Below the pieces are notes generated by a model. The model was given only the letters and a program-made list of their open reading frames with translations. It had not been told where the DNA came from and ran no database searches. Of a stretch of DNA of 64,000 bases, positions 10,934 to 21,352 are shown piece by piece. Source of the DNA: Loxodes magnus (taxonomy: Eukaryota > Ciliophora > Karyorelictea > Loxodida > Loxodidae); NCBI GenBank assembly GCA_946699065.1, contig CAMPDV010000200.1:1-64000 (forward strand), in the 5' to 3' direction. Both the position numbers and the translations under genes were made by a program. The stretch's first letter is position 1; each line of letters starts with the position of its first letter.

Positions 10934-12433
10934 ATGGAAAAAACTTAACTAAGTCTTCCATTCCATTGCTCTCTTTGCTCTAAATCTTATAATCTAACCG
11001 ATAATCTTCCTAAACTCTTAGACTGTGGAAAAAATATCTGCCTTAACTGTTGCTAAAATTACTTCTTTATTTAATAGTTTATGTGTCCCTTCGATTATAA
11101 AATGTCTCTTACTCCTGTCATCTAGTTAAATAATGATTAAAGTATTTTAGAACAGTTATATCAAAAATAAAGAAACTAAGAACAATAAAATCTATTATAA
11201 TACAACTTTAAACAACTCTCTCTCAACTTATAAAACTCTATAGATTAGATGTAACTATGAAATACAAACAAAACTAAAGTGATTCAATAAATTTAAGAAA
11301 TCTAATAAAAACTAAATCTTTAAATAAACTAACTAAAATAGTAGAGTATAACACTTAAATCTAAATAATAAACAGAACAACTACAATAATATTAAAACTA
11401 GCATTACTTAACTCTATAAAAAATTAACTTTCTTAAATCACAACTTACTTAAAGTTATAACTAACATGCAATATTTTAATTCTGAGCTTAATATAAGCAA
11501 ATTCTTCATGCCTCATATAAAGAAACTAAAATAATGAAAGAAGAAAATAAAATATAAAAAGAGTTTTCTGACATTCAAATGAATAACTTATTTAGAGTTT
11601 TTATAAATGTAGGTGGCAATAATAAAATGATAGTCTACTAATAAAAATAAGAAACTTAAAAATAAGAAATTTAATAAAAAGAAAATGAAAAAGAATAAGT
11701 TTTAACAGTAGAAGAGTATTATTATAAACATAACTTAGATGACTTAGAAATTTTAGATCTTTTAGTTTTAAAATAAGATTTAATAGAGAGATAAAATGAT
11801 TTAGATTATCACTAAGAAAATTTATTGTCTTTAATTTAACTTTATTTATTGAGTATTTGAGAATCAGAAGAGGCAGAACAAAATAAAATACTTTTAGATA
11901 TTGAACAAAAGTAAAATAGAATATTTTCATCAAATATTATTATTTTGTTTTTAAATAAAAGTGTTGATGATAATATATTTTGAGAGGTAGGAGGAAAGAA
12001 AGGATATTTATGTTTTAAAATGAATAAAGATTGCTAATTTTATGGATTATCTATTTATCCTTCGGTTTCTTAATAATAAATGGCTTATATATCAACTATT
12101 AGAATAATAAAAGGAAATCAAGCAACTTATTAAAATTAAGATGTCATTTGAAAAAATAACTATAATTCAAGTGTTAATATTTTTAATAAGAAATATTATT
12201 AATAACTTTTTTGAGAAAAATCCAAAGTAGAAATTGAAGCTGAATAGTTTTATGTTTTAGAAATCGATTTTTAGAGTGGAAGTTTATGATGTGGAAAACA
12301 AAATGAATTTTAATCTTAGGTTTCTTAGAATGGTTATACTCTTAGGGTATATGAAGCTAAAAATATTCCTAAAGGAAATTTGTCCTTTTATTTATAAGGA
12401 CCACTTTTCGAGTTTAAGTTTAGACTGAAATGA
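10934..12433 (+). CDS. RING-finger / coiled-coil protein (unit 1), 499 codons
   Basis: With TAA/TAG as Gln, one frame runs from ATG 10934 to TGA 12431-12433 with no frameshift. Residues 12-54 form a RING-like finger: C12-x2-C15, C31, C36-x2-C39, C51 and D54 in place of the last Cys, with Lys33 where His is usual (LDCGKNICLNC). Residues ~60-310 are Gln/Lys/Glu-rich coiled coil. Residues ~340-499 are a beta-rich-looking tail (KKGYLCFKMNKDCQFYGLSI; FYVLEIDF; NGYTLRVYEAKNIPKG). The TRIM-like order suggests a ubiquitin ligase, but the altered finger may not bind zinc fully. Seven internal TGAs (11258, 11483, 11858, 11981, 12149, 12212, 12287; codons 109, 184, 309, 350, 406, 427, 452) and no TGG imply UGA=Trp or a dead gene. 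Confidence 0.6.
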
Positions 12434-12481
12434 GAAAATGGAATTCGAATTTTTTAAATTTATAATAACTTACAGTATGAC

Positions 12482-12519
12482 ATATAAATAATATATAAAT
12501 AATATATAAATAATATATT
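12482..12519. repeat. 11-bp microsatellite, short allele (unit 1)
   Basis: About three copies of an 11-bp unit (TAAATAATATA), followed by TTAGCATATATA, in the 3' flank of the RING gene. Confidence 0.85.
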
Positions 12520-12533
12520 AGCATATATATATA

Positions 12534-13159
12534 CATATATATCTCTTTTTTCTGTTTAGCCCATCTGTATCATTTGGATAATTTACTGAGCTATAGTCGA
12601 AAACTTATTTATTTATAAAAATACTGCTAAAAATAAATATAATGATATAGTAAATCTTTTTATTTAAATAGTGAAGGAACGAATAAATAATAAAAGATTG
12701 ATTTTTTATTATAATTTTACTTTGGAAAATATATTTTTGTAACTTTAAATTTTATTATATTAATATAAAAATCAAATATACAATTATATTTATTTAATAA
12801 ATGCTTGAAGTTTATTTTATATCAAAACTGGTTTTCTATATTTACATATGTAAGATAGTTTTTATTAATTTTTTATTTAAATTATACAAATTAAACTCAC
12901 ATACTTTATGAAGGAGTAAACTTAACAAAGCAAGTAAAATAAAATAAAATACCTTTAGGAAAATGTAATTTTATCTTTCATTTAATAATACATAAATATA
13001 ATTTAGAAAATTAATGTTAACAATATTTTTATTTTTCTTCTTAATTTATATTAGCTTTATTTATATATTGTTTATTTTCTTTATTTATATTGTAAATTTT
13101 TGATTAAATAACTGATTTATCATCATATATAATTTTTTAATATTGCTTTGTTCATTGTT
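12534..13159. other. A+T-rich region 3' of the RING gene
   Basis: No gene recognised. Probably 3' flank plus spacer. Equivalents are 33185-33805 and 54868-55490. Confidence 0.45.
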
Positions 13160-13440
13160 CGAAGGTGAACAACAAGGTCATCTTCATCGGAGGTTGGGGA
13201 AGTTAAGTACCCATAATCGAATTTATGTCTTCCTCTGCTTTGGTTTGGCCTCGAGACATAAGATTCTTAGACCTTCAGCATTGGCTTAGTTTAGATTTAA
13301 TTCTGGAACGAAAAAGAAATAATATTGCGAGCTTCATCAGAGGTGGGGAATTTAAGTACCCATAATTGACACATATCGTCCTCTGCTTTGGTGATGCAAT
13401 GAGACACAATCCTGCCATGTCCTTGGACCTCCAACAAATA
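13160..13440. repeat. 60-bp direct duplication in a moderate-G+C block (unit 1)
   Basis: Two imperfect direct copies of a ~60-bp sequence, at about 13172-13243 and 13335-13395. Each runs from CTTCATC(G/A)GAGG through AAGTACCCATAAT to TCCTCTGCTTTGGT. On the minus strand one frame gives protein-like sequence (TKAEDDMCQLWVLKFPTSDE), but the two copies are not in the same frame. Nature unknown. Confidence 0.6.
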
Positions 13441-13447
13441 TTAAAGA

Positions 13448-13580
13448 TTACGAGTATTCTAAAATTATATCAGCATTGAACATTTTTATCAGTTCTGAAT
13501 AATTATACCAGTATTGAACAAGGTCTACCAGTATCTGATAATTTTATCAGTAACAAACATTCTTGTCAGTATGAAACATT
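13448..13580 (-). repeat. 19-20-bp minisatellite (unit 1)
   Basis: The minus strand shows about six to seven degenerate tandem units with consensus TTCAATACTGRTAWAATTA, between the 60-bp duplication and the stem-loop motif. Confidence 0.75.
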
Positions 13581-13584
13581 TTTT

Positions 13585-13622
13585 AAAGAGCTGCGCACCA
13601 ACGAGAGTGCTACGCACTCTGT
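13585..13622 (-). repeat. 40-bp stem-loop motif (unit 1, third)
   Basis: Contains the perfect hairpin AGAGTGC-TAC-GCACTCT. It lies at the 3' side of fossil C on the minus strand. Confidence 0.65.
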
Positions 13623-13629
13623 AATCAAA

Positions 13630-14935
13630 TTTATTTATTTATTTATCAATTTTCTTTTTTAATATTAAAATTCATTTTTCTTTACATTGCCCATATTATA
13701 TAAACCTTTCTTAAATCACCTTTTCGTGTTTTCTCTTATTTCCATATTTTCAAAGTACAAGAAATACTGATTATTTATTATTGTTTCAATTTATAGTTTT
13801 TATTATTCCATAATATAATTAAGATTTTCATTACTTATTTTCATTTTTTTACATAGCATAACTTATTTTGTTATTGTGGTGTCACCTTTATTTGGTTAAC
13901 CACATATTAGATTTTGTAGAATTCTTTTCTTATCAGAAATCTTTTATATCGTATTCATCTGACTTTTCCAGGTCGTAAATCATTATAAATTGCTTTTTCT
14001 CTTCTTGCTAATGTTTGGAAAACAAATCCTATCATTCATGTCTCGAATCATCTCAGTGCATCAGTAATCTTTGGAGCTTCTAAGTAAGGTTAAAATTTTT
14101 GTTCTAATACATATTTCCGTTTAGTGTGCAATAAATCTTAAATAGGCTTTAAATTCTCCTTTCCGTTTCTTAATATTATTTTCCCTTAAACCTATAACAT
14201 TTGTTTTCCTTATATCCATATTTTTACAATATCAATATCTTATTATTATTAATAAAATAGTTAAGTTTGGCAATTTTCGAGGATTTTCACCTCTTCATGC
14301 CGGTTCCAGATTGCTCCGAGATTAAAAAAAATGTTTATAAGTCTCTACTCCTCTCCCACCTACTTGTTCTTGTTGTCTCTAACTATGTTTCCGTTCAGCA
14401 AAGGTTTTTTTCTATAAATATTACAAGCTAGTTCATGAATAGTCTCTCTCTAATTTTACTTTGTTATAGTTATCTCTTTTTCTTTTGCTACGCTTGCTAT
14501 TTCCTTTATTTTCTCCAATACTGGTTCTTAAATTTAGGAATTACTCACATCTTCTTCATAGATATTTCTCTGAATTACAATAGAAGCACCTTTTAACTAA
14601 TTTGATTGGCTTAACCTTCTTCTTCCTGTCAATTACCTCTATCAGCATAAGATCACCTCTTTGCTCATTAAGTTTCATTTGCTGTTGCAATTTCTCTTCT
14701 ATTTCTCCAAGCTTGTTTCCCAACTCCGTCTGTTTCTCTTGCTAATTTTAAGATTATCAGTTCTGACTCTGTGATATGTTCCAAAATGCACTTAATTTCC
14801 TTTCTTAGGACATAAATCTTGACTAGATTTCTCTTGCTTGGTCAGATTCTCCATTAGCTTATCGTTGTCCTTCTTTAGTCTCTTGACCTCTTCCTGAAGG
14901 TTTATTTCAACTTGGATGAGCTTTTCCTTGCTCAT
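13630..14935 (-). pseudogene. Fossil C: zinc-knuckle ORF1-like protein (unit 1)
   Basis: ATG 14935 (MSKEKLIQVEINLQEEVKRL) opens a coiled coil, then SAFWNISQ, then a knuckle at 14547-14588: C-F-Y-C-NSEK-Y-L-[TGA]-RR-C, with His changed to Tyr. One frameshift after the knuckle is inferred from alignment with fossil D. Downstream the frame stays protein-like to about 13630: RHE-[TGA]-QDLFSKHQQEEKK, FIMIYDLEKSDEYDIKDF, KHEKVIQERFIQYGQCKEK. About ten TGAs there sit in Trp-like settings, beside three TGG codons. Likely ORF1 of a non-LTR retrotransposon, paralogous to D. Confidence 0.65.
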
Positions 14936-15129
14936 CTACCAGAAGGATTAAATTCCGACACCTCCTGGTGTAAAGCAGACTTTGCCTGCTTTCTGGGGTC
15001 CTCTAGTGAAGTCGGTGTTTCAGTATGCTTGCTTTTTGAACCTTCTTCCGTTACTCTTGTTAAATTCCAGATTTTTAAGGTTGTTAATATTAAGAAAAGG
15101 CTAAATTTGCGAAGAAGATGATTGCCAAG

Positions 15130-16150
15130 AAGTGGTTTCCTGCTTCCTCCCTCCTTTTTGGCTTAGAAGAGGAGGTATAGAATCCTTTCTAGAAACTTTC
15201 CACCATTTTTTTATCAGTATCAATATCTTTTTTTCTATTTTCTAATAGCAGAAGTTAAAGGAAGAATTCTTTTTATCTTCTTGATTCTGAATCAGATTGT
15301 TAGTTAAGTTTGATTTGCTCCAGTTAACTAATCCTCTGGTCAAATTTTTATCTAAAATTCCTTTCGATTTAAGTAACCTATCATTCTATCTCTTTAGAAA
15401 TGTTTATTATTTTAATTTTTGCTTAGGTCTCTATTCATTTATCAGTTTATTAATTACTAGCTTAAAAGATTAGGCTATTTATTTAAGGTCTTAAACTTCT
15501 TTTGTTAGCTTCTTATCCAATTGTAAGAAGTGGAGTCATTAGTAAGGTCTGGTTAATTATTAGGTTTTGTTGGAAAAGCCTGCTATTTCTTAGGTGATAT
15601 TTTTTAATATATGAATTAATTAATTTACGTGGTTTCACTATTGATAGGTTGACCACAAATTAAGAGAGAATCAAAAGTAAGAATATTCTTGGAAATTATC
15701 TTATCTGACCAGAATCTGCTCATTTTCTTCCATTATTCTAATTCTTCTTCCAATAGATTCATTATATCCTGATCTGAATAGTTAGAGTCAATCTCAATCA
15801 TTAGGTTTTTTTTTAAAAGTAGAATTCTATTCTCTATCTGTTACTTTTCTAACTCTTTCATTTGTCTTTAGATAGTAAAAATATCTGTTAGTCTTTTCTT
15901 AGCGCATCGCAAGTTTCTTTCCACATTTCTTTTTTTAATTTTTATAAAGCTGTTAAATCAAGTTTTTATTTTCGTCCTCATGATAAACTATTATAAATTC
16001 AAGTATGCTAGTTGGATCATGTTCTGTAGTTTTTACCAATTGTTTTCTAATAAGATAAAATTTTTTAAATATAGCCTCGTTTTCTTTTCTCTAATATATC
16101 TTTCAGAAAATTTTTAATGTGACAACCTATTTCTTTTCTTTTTATTGCTT
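15130..16150 (-). pseudogene. Open region between the RT and fossil C (unit 1)
   Basis: The minus strand continues from the RT tail as protein-like sequence (IYQRKENEAIFKKFYLIRKQ; KKKCGKKLAMRQEKTNRYF). After one frameshift it reads MIEIDSNYSDQDIMNLLEEE and FDSLLICGQPINSETTQINQ, and then becomes ambiguous down to fossil C. TGA codons at NSKF-[TGA]-YESYKQ and LKIF-[TGA]-KIYQ look like Trp. It may be the C-terminus of the RT polyprotein or the N-terminus of the fossil C element. Family not recognised. Confidence 0.4.
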
Positions 16151-18463
16151 ATAGGACTCGTATCAAAATTTCGAATTTGTAATTTCCTCACACTATTTTT
16201 TCAATCTGAAGTTAAGGAAGGCTTATTTTTATTAGTTATTACTGATATTTACGTTCGCGAGATTTTCTATTAACTATTCTCTTTCCTCTTTGCATTATTT
16301 GCAATCTTCTATTATATGATCTCATCTTCCATTCTATAATTAAAGAACTAACATGCTTCACTCTCCATTAGATTTAGTTCTTTCATCGTTTATGCTGCTC
16401 CATTACAATTTGGCCATTATCCTAAACAAGTACCATATTTCATGTTTTCTTTGTTTATTGAATCTTAGATAGTTTAGCATTCCTTGTATGAATTTTTTCA
16501 TTCATTCACTTCGATATTTTTAGCAGGTTATCCTAATCTACATTTGTGTAATGGAATTTACATCATTATGGAATTTTATCATTTTTTTTATCAATATTTT
16601 TCCATTTGTTCCTTTTCAGTTATCCTGTATTGTTATTTTGTCATTGAACTGAAGTATCTCCATAACCTTCCTTGTGTAGTTTTCAAATATATAGTTATTC
16701 CTCTTTGCTAATTGACATAATTATCCATCTAATGTTGATTCTTAGTTTAGGAGCAATTTTCTATTGAACATTAACATACATTATCACATATAGTATTGTA
16801 GTTTAAAGAATTGCAATTCATTCTCCAGGATTTCGTTTTATGCGAAAAGGAACATCTATTGCAGCTCTTAATGATCTACGCTTCGTGATCTACAATTTAT
16901 TTAAAGAATTGTTTCCTATAACTTCCTCTATGAATGAAATACAATCGCTTCCATAACCAAATATTTGATTTATAAAGGATTTTATTATTATAGATGCATT
17001 ATATGGAATAATTCCTTTCTGAATTGTTAATTTACTTTATATTCATGCTTGGGTTTTCTGGTATTCTTAGATTCTTGATTCCAGGTGTTTTTAATATGAA
17101 ATGTTTTCTTATTTCAATGGCCCAAATACTTAAACTCCTTCACTTTCTCTATTAATATTCCATTTATTGCGATTATCTCTTAATTTTGTCTTGCATTACC
17201 ATTTCATACCATTCATTTTGTTTTGTCCGCAATTTATAAATTATATCGCTATGATCATTATTATAGTATATCAGTCATATCTTCTAGTTAATCTCGATGA
17301 AATAATGCTACAATATCATCAGCATATGCTAGGGCACCTACTTATCTTACTTCTGTTCCATGTTCCGTTTCAATTTGTATTGTAATCACAACTTTTTTTC
17401 CTTTAGTTCATTCAGTAAATAATTTATTATTATATTGAATAATCTCGGGGAGCAGGCACATCCTTATTTTACTCCTTTTTAAGTTTCAAATTCTTCAGAG
17501 ACTAGTTCTTTATTCTTAATCTTTGCTCTCCTCTTTATATATGCCTGCTAGGAGTCTTATTACTCCTTCAGGTACTTCGATCACATTCCGTATTTTTCAT
17601 ATATCTTATCTGATTACTGAATCAAATGCTTTTTGATATCAATAAAAATGATGATAGTCTCATAATTGTTATAATATAATCATTCTTGTATTGTTCTTAA
17701 ATTGAATGTTTATTGAGAGCATGATTTACCTGCTTTAAATCCGTACTATAATTCATCATCTCATCTTTACAAATAAGGATTTAATTACTCGAATAGTTAG
17801 AGATCTATGATTTTCAAAAGGTTATTTATAAGTGATATTGAATGGTGGTTCATAGGGTCATCTGTGTTTCCTTTTTTGTGTAGCAATATAATGTAGGATT
17901 CTTTAATCTGTTTAGGTATTTTACCCGATTGAATTATATTTTAAATTAATTTTGAGTTATATTTATTAAATTCTCTCCTCCGGCTTTTATTACTCCTATT
18001 TAGCATTTATCTGGTCCTAGTTTATCAATGTTCAAGTAGTAAACTTCTTTTGTCTAGTGTACTTTTAAATTCCTTTCCAAATATCATTCATATTTCCCTG
18101 ATTAATCTTTCCCAGACAGCTATTGAATTAGTTTCTTTAATCTTTTCTTTCTTGTTTTCTAATCTACTTCTGGCTTCTTGTTTCATTTTTATGTTGAGTG
18201 CAATGTCCCTTTTTCCTTATCTTATAAGATTTTTAACTTATTTTTGCTTAATTTTAAAATTATCTTCTTAGCTTTTTTATTTCCTCAGAGTAATTTTATT
18301 TTCTTTATTATTGACTTGTGTATCCACATATGGTCTCCACTCCTTCCTATACTATTTTCTTTCATGTATTATAATAGTCTTCATTTATATGTTTTAAATC
18401 CCATTTAACCTGCTAATTTCTTGAATTAATCTTATATCTGTTTTCTTTTTAGTTTCTGATAGA
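16150..18463 (-). pseudogene. Non-LTR retrotransposon reverse transcriptase, decayed (unit 1)
   Basis: Minus strand with TAA/TAG as Gln. In order: LGPDK and IKAGGENLI (about 18025-17970), KKGNTDDPMNHHSISLINN (about 17877), FKAGKSC (17742), DIKKAFDSV with one base missing (17640-17617), GVKQGCACSPRLFN (17475) and LAYADDIVALF with the catalytic YADD (17329-17306). Then come a thumb-like QRYKLQIADKTK (about 17252) and the C-terminal HIIEDC part of a Cys/His finger typical of non-LTR elements (16318-16301). It copied element RNA into DNA when active. Frameshifts near 17630 and in the finger make it a pseudogene. No endonuclease domain was recognised, so it is probably 5'-truncated. TGAs at 17597-17599, 17255-17257 and 16322-16324 fall at Trp positions. 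Confidence 0.88.
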
Positions 18464-18962
18464 ATATATAATATTAAATAGAGAAACATCATGTAAAAAT
18501 AAAGGAGTAGGAAATTATCAGGTTGGTATAGTGATAACTTTGAATTGAAAAGAAAAGATTAATAAGCTATTTTAACTAAAGAGAATAACTTTATAAATTA
18601 CATATATATTATGAAAGTTTATAAACTTACTTATTTATAGCTATTCTTTTATCTTTTTAATCTTTATATTATACATATTCCATATAATTTACCAATCAAT
18701 TGCTGCATGCAATTTTATTTTCTCATTAGTTTTGCTTATAAACAAAGTTCTTTCCTATAAGTAGATTTCTTAATTTTAATCAGCTGTAATTATATTAAAT
18801 ATTTAAGGGAGGAGAAAGAAATGGCTTAGTCAAATAAAAATAAAAAAATTATTAAGAAAATAAGAAAAAAGAGGTAAAATAGGTTTCTTTAATAAAAAAA
18901 TTAATTAATTTACATAACATCAGCATTAATAGATTTGCCACGAATTAGCTGCTAATGTAATA
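18464..18962. other. A+T-rich spacer upstream of the RT
   Basis: No gene recognised. If the RT were full-length its endonuclease should lie here, but no such sequence was seen. Equivalents are 39131-39629 and 60760-61258. Confidence 0.45.
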
Positions 18963-19276
18963 TAACTGTTCTCATTAATTATACTATCTTAATCTAGTCA
19001 TCCTATGAGTCACATCAGCTTTCTAAATGGGGAATCTTCTTATTAACATTTTTTTTATTAAATGTTCCAGTCTTCTAAAATAATATCCAATAAGAATTAA
19101 ATATAATAAATAGCTCCTCAGTCACATTTTTATTCTTCTAGTTATAACTCTTAGGTAAGTTAGGTGTGTCTTATCCGAATTTTTCCATTTTTATCAGGCA
19201 TCTAATGTGAGATAATCGGCAATGCAGTATACACTGTACCAGATTACCTAGTTCTCTCAACTTTAATCTGACGGTC
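18963..19276 (+). repeat. ~350-bp dispersed repeat, copy b (unit 1)
   Basis: Diverged partner of 3240-3592, same orientation, lying between the RT fossil and fossil D. Confidence 0.65.
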
Positions 19277-19639
19277 ATATTTAAAAATTATGAATAAAAT
19301 ATAAGAAAAAATAAAAAGCAAATATAACTAAGAAAAAAGAATATAAAAGCTATTTAATATTGAATTAAATAATAATGATACTCTTGTAAATAAGTTAGCA
19401 AACCTATCAAATGATTAAATTAAATATTTATAAAGATAGAGTAATTAACTTTGCATACATAAAGAAATTAATATCTTTGTCTAATAGAATTTAATTATCT
19501 TTATTTTTAAAAATTCAAAAAATTAAATAAAAGCAAGTTTAATAATATTTCTTATATGCTAGATGTTGATTAATAAATTAAAATTGTCTCATTTATAATG
19601 ATAATTTGATTGAAGGTAAGAAATTAATTATTAGATGCA
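19277..19639. other. A+T-rich spacer between the ~350-bp repeat and fossil D
   Basis: Nothing recognised. Equivalents are 39943-40308 and 61571-61936. Confidence 0.45.
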
Positions 19640-20871
19640 TATTTATATTTTTCGAGTTAATAAGAACCAGTTGATTAGAAAAATCTCTTAAATTTGAATG
19701 AAATAATAATTTTTAATAGTTATCTAATTAATTTAAAGTTCATTCCTTTGAACTAAATAGCTTGAGTTATATAACTACATTTTTTATCTAATTCTAATAG
19801 AATTAAAGAGAGCGCTAAATTTATATTTCTGTTTCATCTTAAAATAATAAGATGTTAAGATAAGTTTAATTTATTCATATAAACTAGATAAAAATATTAA
19901 AATTATAATTTGTATAATTATATGATTCATTCTTATATTATGGATACAATAATTAAATTTGAGAGCTTCCTTATAAAATTTAAAGTTAACTTAAATTTAA
20001 TCTGGCTTTATTTTCATCCAATTATATAGATTCTAATTAATTTAGTAATATGAGAATATTTTGAGACCATGAAACTTTTTGATATATTTTACTATATTTC
20101 AAAAATTTTGGTCAGTTTATTAGTGTCCTGTATATTTTCTCTTTTTTAGTTTTCTTATGTAATGTTAGTTTATGATTAAAAGTGTTTTACATTCATTTAT
20201 GTATTTCAACCTATTTCTATCTTTCCTCGAGATTGCTCCGGAGCCTAAAATTAAATGTTCGTATTCCGCCTACTATCCTATCTTGCTTGCTCTTATAGTC
20301 TCTAGTTTCTCTTCCATCACTAGTTGCCTTTTTTCTTGTATATATTCCAAGAGCGTTCATCCATAACTGTTTTCTACTCCTTCTTAGTTTGAGCTGTTGA
20401 TACCTCTTCCTTTTTTCCTTCTGTTATCTTAGCTTTTGCCAGTAACTCTTTTTGAAATTTAGGAATTTCCTACACTTCCTTCATAAATGTTCATTTGAGC
20501 CACATTAGTAGACATTAGTAGGATTTAACTTCTCGCTTATATAAAGTTTTGTCAACTTTAATTTCTTCGACCTCCGTATTGTCTTATTTCTTATCCCTTG
20601 ATTCAATTTACCTTTGAAATTTTTGCTGATGTTCTACTAGTTGTGTTTATTATCCGTTAATTTCTCTGTATTTTTAATCTTGATTCTTGGATTAGCTGTT
20701 CGGACTCTGAAATATGTTCCAGAAAGCTCTTAGATCTCTCTCCTAAGATATGAGTCTTGATTTTAATTCTTCTTGCTTGTTCAGATTCTCCTTTAATTTT
20801 TCATTGTACTTTTACAGCTTTCTAACCTCCTGGAGGTTCTGAACTAATTTTATGAGCTATTCCATACTCAT
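19640..20871 (-). pseudogene. Fossil D: zinc-knuckle ORF1-like protein (unit 1/2 junction copy)
   Basis: Starts at ATG 20871: coiled coil, then the HL-[TGA]-RKC knuckle at about 20472-20513. The C-terminal part shares an aligned stretch with fossil C (F-K-x-x-Y-W-x-K-x-R-x-Q, then L-x-M-N-x-L-x-I). A shared T6 run (rc A6) near 20331 shifts the frame relative to unit 4. Beyond the TGA at 20099-20101 the same frame still gives protein-like sequence (NIVKYIKKFHGLKIF) to about 19640, so this TGA may not be a stop. Confidence 0.65.
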
Positions 20872-21352
20872 CTGGTAGAAGGATTGAACTCCAAGCCGCC
20901 TAGTGAAGAACAAACTTCATCTCCTTCCTTGGTTTCTCTTATGAGGTTGAAGAATCACATGTATTGTCTTCTGAGCTCGTTTTTGTTCCTCTCCTAGTTA
21001 TTAGGATTAAGAAAAAAGTTATGGTTGAGGGAAAAAAACTATCCAAGATAGGATTCAAGTTTCCTCTCTAGCTTCTTTGAGGTGGTAAAAATAGCTCTTT
21101 TGAATTTTTCCATTTTATTTTTACTATTAAAACATTTTTAAAAATAATAATTTTATTTCAGAAATTATTATTATTTACATAAAATAAAGGCATTAATAGT
21201 AATTAAAGCAGTTTTAAATCAATGTTTATATTATATTTAATCCTTAAAAAGACTTTTAATTAATAAATTTTAACTATAAGGGTTAGGGTCATCTTTAATT
21301 AGAGGAAATGTTTCCTCAAATTAAATACAATTAAAGTTTTTATATTCAATAC

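Larger units (their letters stand above)
1..20223. repeat. Macrosatellite unit 1 (20,223 bp)
   Basis: The sequence beginning at base 1 recurs in the same orientation at 20224, 40893 and 62521, and the whole content follows in the same order each time. The phase of the unit is arbitrary because the window starts inside fossil D. Differences from the other units are scattered substitutions and small indels. This unit has one GC-rich repeat pair and only about three copies of the 11-bp microsatellite. Confidence 0.97.

Noticed and set aside
11601-11933. 110-residue minus-strand standard-code frame
   Set aside because: Antisense shadow of the RING gene coiled coil. The plus-strand frame with UAR as Gln has the meaningful protein.
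18050-18408. Overlapping plus-strand standard-code frames rich in Phe, Leu and Ser
   Set aside because: Antisense of the RT fossil. The minus strand carries the RT motifs.
18464-18962. Endonuclease domain expected upstream of the RT
   Set aside because: I searched the minus strand by eye for endonuclease-like motifs and saw only A+T-rich sequence, so none is annotated.
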